Positions 59,563 through 64,000 of a stretch of DNA of 64,000 bases are shown piece after piece. Below the pieces are notes generated by a model. It saw only the letters and a program-made list of their open reading frames with translations. It had not been told where the DNA came from and ran no database searches. The stretch covers positions 2,170,001-2,234,000 of the forward strand of contig CP049016.1 of NCBI GenBank assembly GCA_004376055.2. The letters run 5' to 3'. Within the stretch, counting starts at the first letter, position 1; each line of letters starts with the position of its first letter. Position numbers and translations under genes: made by a program. The stretch comes from Nitrospirales bacterium LBB_01 (GTDB lineage Bacteria > Nitrospirota > Thermodesulfovibrionia > Thermodesulfovibrionales > Magnetobacteriaceae).

Positions 59563-59832
59563 TTGCCTAAGTTGAATTTCAAAAAGCCTTTCGTCCGGAA
59601 AGCGTCTAAGATTACTAAAAACTCACCGCCCCTTACTGCAAAGTTATCAAAAACCTTAGAGACACTACGAGATAATCCTTTCACCCCATCGCTTAAAACA
59701 CATAAACTCTTCGGTAATCTAAGTGATAGATATGCGTGTTCATTGACTGAGGATATACGTATTACATTCAAACTATCCGATGACACTGTGCATCTGCTCA
59801 ACATCGGTTCTCACGATATTGTTTACGATTAA
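59563..59832 (+). CDS. YafQ/RelE-like toxin
   Basis: About 90 residues. KPFVRKASKITKNSPPLTAKLSKTLETL then DNPFTPSLKTHKLFGNLSDRYACSLTEDIRITFKL and HLLNIGSHDIVYD give the complete YafQ/RelE pattern, including the final IGSHD. The TTG at 59563 fits because GGAAAG lies about 7 bases upstream and the antitoxin stop is just before it; an ATG at 59398 overlaps the antitoxin gene. Confidence 0.8.
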   Translation: MPKLNFKKPFVRKASKITKNSPPLTAKLSKTLETLRDNPFTPSLKTHKLFGNLSDRYACSLTEDIRITFKLSDDTVHLLNIGSHDIVYD

Positions 59833-59906
59833 ATCAAGGGGTCAGTGTATTAAATAAAAGTGTGCGCAACACTCCCTATTGCTTTGCTCTTTCCCTCTCA
59901 AAATGA

Positions 59907-59925
59907 AAACTACGCTTTTTAGCGT
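59907..59925 (-). terminator. Terminator of the RuBisCO-like/lsrF operon
   Basis: On the minus strand, ACGCT-AAAA-AGCGT followed by TAGTTTTCATTTT. The lsrF stop TAA lies within the hairpin, so the operon ends here. Confidence 0.6.
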
Positions 59926-60806
59926 TTCTTTTCGTTTTTCAAAGTTTGATATAATTCAAGGGCCTGCTTAGGCACCATACTTTCGTGTACGACTTTTCTT
60001 ACGGCTTGAATCATTGCAATTGGGTCATCGGCCTGAAAAATGTTTCTGCCCATATCAACCCCTGCCGCTCCTTGCTGTATTGCATTATATGACATTGTAA
60101 GAGCGTCCAATTCGGGCAGTTTTTTGCCGCCTGCCATAACTATAGGCACAGGACACGATGACGTCACAGTGTCAAACCCGTCCGGCACATAGTAGGTTTT
60201 TACGTATGAGGCGCCAAGCTCAGCACAAATTCTGCACGCAAGCCTGAAATACCGAGCGTCTCTAACCATATCCTTACCTACGGCTGTAACAGCCAACGTA
60301 GGAATCCCGTAACGGTTGCCGATGTCAACAAGGCGGGTCATGTTGTGAATGGATTTAGTTTCGTATTCGCCGCCGATAAAAACCTGAACTGCCATAGCCG
60401 ATACGTTAAGCCGGATGGAGTCCTCAATGTCAACGGCGATTTCTTCGTTAGAAAGCTCCTTCAGTATGCTTGGGCCTCCGCTTGCTCTCATCACTATTCC
60501 TTTTTGGTATGTGGGGGGAATGACGGATCTTAAAATCCCGCGGGTCAGCATCAGAGTGTCCGTGTAGGGCATAAGCGGCACAATATTGATATCAACTCTT
60601 TCAAGACCTGTCGTTGGTCCCTGGAAATAGCCGTGATCAATAGCAAGCATAACGGTTTTGCCGGAGGTGGGGTCAAAGATTTTAGAAAGACGGTTTTTCA
60701 TGCCCCAATCGAGGGAGTTTGAACCTTTCAGAAAAAATACATCACTTTTTTGAGGAACCTCAGTGTAGAAAAGTTTAGCTTCTTTTACGTTGTCAAGGTC
60801 TGCCAT
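59919..60806 (-). CDS. lsrF: LsrF-type thiolase/aldolase
   Basis: 295 residues, near-identical in pattern to E. coli Lsr[74 protein letters not shown], and [17 protein letters not shown]. LsrF cleaves the phosphorylated autoinducer-2 derivative 3-hydroxy-5-phosphonooxypentane-2,4-dione with CoA to acetyl-CoA and dihydroxyacetone phosphate. The Schiff-base lysine is the K of KTYYV. No lsr transport or kinase genes are here; it follows the RuBisCO-like gene by 38 bases, so a related 5-carbon phosphate may be its substrate. Confidence 0.92.
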   Translation of the reverse strand: MADLDNVKEAKLFYTEVPQKSDVFFLKGSNSLDWGMKNRLSKIFDPTSGKTVMLAIDHGYFQGPTTGLERVDINIVPLMPYTDTLMLTRGILRSVIPPTYQKGIVMRASGGPSILKELSNEEIAVDIEDSIRLNVSAMAVQVFIGGEYETKSIHNMTRLVDIGNRYGIPTLAVTAVGKDMVRDARYFRLACRICAELGASYVKTYYVPDGFDTVTSSCPVPIVMAGGKKLPELDALTMSYNAIQQGAAGVDMGRNIFQADDPIAMIQAVRKVVHESMVPKQALELYQTLKNEKKR

Positions 60807-60844
60807 GTTTGTTGTCTCCTTAATTTTATAATTAATAGTTTGTT

Positions 60845-62431
60845 CTACGGTTTTTGGGGTTTATCTCTTATATGGTCAACGATGCAGAAAAAACCAAACG
60901 GCTCTGCTGATTCGTTTATAAGCTGATGAACCTGCATGGGGGGCACGTAGGCTACATCAAGCGGACTTAGAGTTATTTTCTCAGTGCCGCATATCAGTTG
61001 ACCAAAACCCCGCACACATATTATTACATGTTCGTGGTGGTGTTTTTCAAGGCTTGAATAACCTTTTTCTGCGATTTCAAAATATCTGAGGTCAAATTTG
61101 GTCTCTTCACCGTATCGTCCTGTTAATTCATGGCGGATTATGTCTTTAAAATCCTGATGTTCCAATGGCTTATAAATTTTTGGAGTTCTGCCTTGCCACG
61201 AGAAATTACTAAATGGAATGTGGCATGGAAGCTCACCTTGCGTATTAGCATAGGTGTTGCAGGATGAATGAGTAAGGTTAGATGATAAGTCAGGAGTCGT
61301 TGTTTTTTCCTCTGGAAATACCTCCCGTATTTTATTTAAAAAATCTGCAGTGCCTTTTCTTAAACTCTTGTTGTAAAGATGAAGGGCGCCTCCAATTAGA
61401 TACACAGTGTCAATGCCGTAAAGGGTTGCCATGTCGGTGATTCTTTCATAGCTCATACCACCCGCTGGGGCAGGGAATGACGGTTTGATATTGTAAAGGG
61501 GCTGTCTCAGGGCATCGTTTAGTTTTTTGCAGTCATCAGAAGTAAAGCCAAAACGTCCTCCCGTGTTGGGATAGATAGAAATATCGGCGCCGGCCAGCCT
61601 AAAAATTGTCCCAAGTAAAACATCAATAGCTATTCCGTGATTTATGTCGTGAAAATGAGTGCCGGTAAGAGCCGGGTGTGTCATAAAAATCATATTAAAC
61701 TTTTCGCTTAAGTATCGCACCGAATCAATTCCAACCAAAAATGGAGAGATAAGAATCCCTCTAATACCCTCACCTGCGGCAAAGCTGACGCAGCTCTCAA
61801 GCATATCCGCCGGTGCGCATATATTTGGAAAATATATAGTGTTTTTACCGGTTTCAGCGTTTGCTCTCATTACAGCCTTTGTGCATAAGGAAATTCGCTC
61901 TTTAAATTTATCAAAACTTCGGTCAACAAGACCGTGATCGTCTTTTACAAGATCGCCGCCGCCAAGGGCAAAGTTGTAGGCGATTTCTGCTAACTCAGAG
62001 TGAGAAAGTCCCATCGGCTTTAGTGCGGTGCTAAGAAGCGGACGCCCATAAACACCGAGGAGTTTTCTAATTCCATTAATCCCATAGTTTGGCCCCCGGA
62101 ATTTCTCCACAAAGCACTCAGGGAGCTTAATATCTATTATTTTAATCCCGTTAAGGAGTGAAATATTACCGTAGAGAACATTTAGAAACTGCGGCAGCTG
62201 ATATGCCGTTATCTCAGGGTTATAGGATATTACGGCAAGATAGATATTTTCCTTATTTGTGGGTGTGATACTTTCCGTTTTGCCGATTATTGTCTCACCG
62301 ATGCCTCGTATGGCAGCAAGCTCATCAGGCACCTCAACGGTCTGTTCAAGGGCAATCTTTCTTACAAGCCGCTTAACATCCTCGCCGTGGTAACATTTTA
62401 CACGATAGGTTATCTCGATTTTTTTCAGCAT
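60845..62431 (-). CDS. RuBisCO-like protein (form IV) fused to a C-terminal cupin
   Basis: 528 residues. Residues 1-375 are the RuBisCO fold: Lys138 (TALKPMGLS), the carbamate-site KDDH (163-166, normally KDDE), His252, His265, GGRFGFT (291-297, where the loop-6 lysine is Arg), APAGGM (321-326) and GG347-348. The loop-6 Lys and the KDDE Glu changes exclude carboxylase and mark form IV. Residues about 440-520 are a cupin with KHHHEH (463-468) and [10 protein letters not shown] (497-506). In Rhodospirillum rubrum a RuBisCO-like isomerase and a separate cupin convert methylthioribulose-1-phosphate to DXP; here both are in one chain. Followed by lsrF in an operon. Confidence 0.9.
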   Translation of the reverse strand: MLKKIEITYRVKCYHGEDVKRLVRKIALEQTVEVPDELAAIRGIGETIIGKTESITPTNKENIYLAVISYNPEITAYQLPQFLNVLYGNISLLNGIKIIDIKLPECFVEKFRGPNYGINGIRKLLGVYGRPLLSTALKPMGLSHSELAEIAYNFALGGGDLVKDDHGLVDRSFDKFKERISLCTKAVMRANAETGKNTIYFPNICAPADMLESCVSFAAGEGIRGILISPFLVGIDSVRYLSEKFNMIFMTHPALTGTHFHDINHGIAIDVLLGTIFRLAGADISIYPNTGGRFGFTSDDCKKLNDALRQPLYNIKPSFPAPAGGMSYERITDMATLYGIDTVYLIGGALHLYNKSLRKGTADFLNKIREVFPEEKTTTPDLSSNLTHSSCNTYANTQGELPCHIPFSNFSWQGRTPKIYKPLEHQDFKDIIRHELTGRYGEETKFDLRYFEIAEKGYSSLEKHHHEHVIICVRGFGQLICGTEKITLSPLDVAYVPPMQVHQLINESAEPFGFFCIVDHIRDKPQKP

Positions 62432-62588
62432 GTGGTTATAATTGTCTGAACTCTGTCTGCCCTCAAATTAAAGCTATGTTACAATAACAATAATTTAAGC
62501 AATAATTCAACTTGTGTGCGACAATTCATACTGTTAACGACATGAGCTTACCTCTTGTGGTATAATTATAATTATTAGGAATATTTTC

Positions 62589-63806
62589 ATAAACCGCTAT
62601 AGAGTACTATCAAATGCCGGATCTGCCGTTTCAGCCGTCAGGGCATATCGCCTTAGGAGTTTTTTCTGCATACTTAGCGTGAGCATTGCTATTGCTGCAA
62701 TAACAGCCATAGTTGCCGCAGTTGAGGGCGCTTACAAGAGCGCCTACGAACTGGTTGATAAGTTTGGCCCGGACACCGCCCTTATAATTGGCGGCGGAGA
62801 GGTTCAAAAAGCCTCCGGATACAGATATAAGACTCTCACACTTACCGATGCTCAGGCAATCCGGGACGCTTTCATGTCGGCATGGTTAGTCCTCCCTGTA
62901 GCCATAAAACCCGGGACAACTGTTTCATACGGCAGCAAAAAACATCAAACACTGGTTTTGGGCTCATCGGAAAACTACAGCAAAAGCTGGAGCTGGCCTG
63001 TGGAGGAGGGCAGTGATTTAACTGCTGAGGATATTGCCTCTGGCACAAATGTCTGTCTGACCGGTGTAAAAGTCGTCGGTGAACTGTTTGGTGATAAATC
63101 CCCTGCCGGAGAGACTATCATGGTCGGTAGAATTCCATGCAGAGTCATCGGTGTTCTTGCCGACAGAACCATTTCACAGATGGGACAGGACCTTAATGAC
63201 CGGATAATTATGCCCATCTCCACTGTTATGCGTAAGCTGCTTAATGAATCCCGCTACGTGTCTGTAATAAAAGTGCGGTTTGAAGATCAGGGAAATCTGA
63301 AATACCATATAGCTGAACTCAGGGAATTTCTCAGACACCGTCATAACCTTAAAGAGGATGATGATGACGATTTTAAGATAATCACCTCTGATGAGATAAT
63401 AGCGTTTCTTGTAGCACTAACCGGCTCATTGGTCGTCTTTTTAGGGATAACCGGTTTGGTGTCGCTGGTTGTATCAGGGTTTGTACTGGCAAATTTGTTT
63501 CTTCTTTCGGTTAAGGAAAGAACTCGGGAAATTGGAATAAGGAGAGCATGCGGAGCTACCAGAGGCGACATTTTCAGCATGTTTTTATTTGAGGCAGCTA
63601 TTGTAACGGCTCTGGGCGGTGTTATGGGGTTTTTACTTGGAATAGGAGTTTCTGAAATTCTCAATGCCACAGCGAACTTTCCCATTCATTTTTCATGGCG
63701 GGCTTTTGCGGCAGCTATGTCTCTTTCCATTGTTACAGGAGTTATATTTGGTATAAAACCCGCCGTAAATGCCTCATCGCTTAAACCCATTGAGGCAATA
63801 CGGTGA
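62589..63806 (+). CDS. MacB-type ABC permease (FtsX domain), start unresolved
   Basis: About 405 residues: first helix, a periplasmic MacB core domain (about 50-270) and three C-terminal helices of the FtsX fold (TGSLVVFLGITGLVSLVVSGFVL, REIGIRRACGATRGDIF). The first ordinary start, GTG 62679, would remove half of helix 1. The frame upstream reads SAVRAYRLRSFFCILSVSIAI, exactly the family's N-terminus, and is open back to a TAA at 62535, but contains only ATA, ATT or CTT as candidate starts; ATA at 62589 has AGGA 8 bases upstream. The GTG at 63803 of the next permease overlaps the stop. Macrolide, lipoprotein or peptide export is typical. Confidence 0.72.
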   Translation: MNRYRVLSNAGSAVSAVRAYRLRSFFCILSVSIAIAAITAIVAAVEGAYKSAYELVDKFGPDTALIIGGGEVQKASGYRYKTLTLTDAQAIRDAFMSAWLVLPVAIKPGTTVSYGSKKHQTLVLGSSENYSKSWSWPVEEGSDLTAEDIASGTNVCLTGVKVVGELFGDKSPAGETIMVGRIPCRVIGVLADRTISQMGQDLNDRIIMPISTVMRKLLNESRYVSVIKVRFEDQGNLKYHIAELREFLRHRHNLKEDDDDDFKIITSDEIIAFLVALTGSLVVFLGITGLVSLVVSGFVLANLFLLSVKERTREIGIRRACGATRGDIFSMFLFEAAIVTALGGVMGFLLGIGVSEILNATANFPIHFSWRAFAAAMSLSIVTGVIFGIKPAVNASSLKPIEAIR

Positions 63807-64000
63807 CCACACTCAGGAGACGTAACTATACTTTTAAAAACCTGACTCTGAATCTCAAGATAGCTCTGAAGTCACTTAGTACCTTTAAACTGCGAACCAC
63901 ACTTGCTGTTATGGGTGCTGTGTTTGGAGCGCTTTCAATTACTGTAGTATCAGGTGTCTCATTATCAATGGAAATAAAAACAGAAAGAGAATTGGCCTCA
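63803..64000 (+). CDS. Second MacB-type permease (partial, continues beyond window)
   Basis: 66 residues to the window edge. LKIALKSLSTFKLRTTLAVMGAVFGALSITVVSG is the N-terminal amphipathic and first helix of the MacB family. The GTG overlaps the preceding TGA (GTGA). Two consecutive MacB permeases suggest a heteromeric exporter; the ATPase should lie to the right. Confidence 0.75.
   Translation, partial: MTTLRRRNYTFKNLTLNLKIALKSLSTFKLRTTLAVMGAVFGALSITVVSGVSLSMEIKTERELAS

Noticed and set aside
60845-62431. True carboxylating RuBisCO and a Calvin cycle
   Set aside because: Loop-6 Lys is Arg and the KDDE Glu is His; no phosphoribulokinase is nearby.
62614-62682. A 22-codon leader peptide overlapping the GTG of the MacB permease
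   Set aside because: The other frame over the same bases encodes the conserved permease N-terminus, so the short ORF is probably chance.

Overview
The window reads as a contig from a Gram-negative, probably anaerobic bacterium of moderate GC. Outer-membrane and periplasmic genes (LolA, EnvC/FtsEX, lipoproteins, CtpA), the MEP isoprenoid pathway, rubredoxin, the ClpS/ClpA/Aat N-degron set and many HQW-type histidine kinases fit Nitrospirota or deltaproteobacterial-type lineages. I lean to Nitrospirota, but no marker here settles it. No rRNA, tRNA, CRISPR array or magnetosome gene was seen.

Layout. 1-1387: end of a dipeptide-type ABC transporter (two permeases, minus strand). 1565-2596: lipoprotein built of seven near-identical 126-bp repeats. 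2647-4814: YeiH-like exporter operon whose long gene carries a one-base frameshift. 4951-5445: Spy/CpxP-like periplasmic protein. 5540-7747: partner-switching module (PP2C phosphatase, anti-sigma kinase, STAS protein). 7941-10331: unknown small protein plus a PilB/GspE ATPase. 10634-17801: signalling operon of four tightly packed genes (REC-kinase, REC-HD-GYP, a double substrate-binding protein, a hybrid kinase). 17840-25660: heat-shock region with sigma70 promoter, CIRCE, groESL, hrcA-grpE-dnaK-dnaJ-rsmE; dnaK is broken by a perfect 55-bp tandem duplication. 25823-27907: single-chain GmrSD-like restriction protein. 28023-36828: glgA, rubredoxin and kinase, peptide-binding protein, ispA-dxs-glycosyltransferase. 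36865-41540: ftsE-ftsX-envC-ctpA-exonuclease. 41541-42060: interspersed palindromic repeats. 42061-47639: envelope-polymer genes and lolA. 48296-53414: clpS-clpA-aat-cysK-cysM. 53407-59832: accessory stretch with three recognisable toxin-antitoxin loci, one possible further pair and unknown small genes, surrounding a bifunctional aldolase/dehydrogenase. 59919-62431: RuBisCO-like protein fused to a cupin, followed by lsrF. 62589-64000: MacB-type permeases.

How the genes may work together. The RuBisCO-like/cupin fusion resembles the two enzymes that in Rhodospirillum rubrum turn methylthioadenosine-derived 5-methylthioribulose-1-phosphate into 1-deoxyxylulose-5-phosphate (DXP). Here it is cotranscribed with an LsrF-type thiolase/aldolase and lies near a RhaD-type aldolase fused to a dehydrogenase. 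Dxs, the usual source of DXP, is about 25 kb away. This suggests, as inference, a cluster for recycling S-adenosylmethionine by-products into isoprenoid or central metabolites. The second unusual module is the operon in which a TRAP (DctP) binding domain and an ABC (LivJ-like) binding domain are fused in one periplasmic protein and translationally coupled to a hybrid histidine kinase.

Two long genes (dnaK and the YeiH-like exporter) are out of frame here. Each could be a real mutation or an assembly or sequencing fault, and reads must decide.
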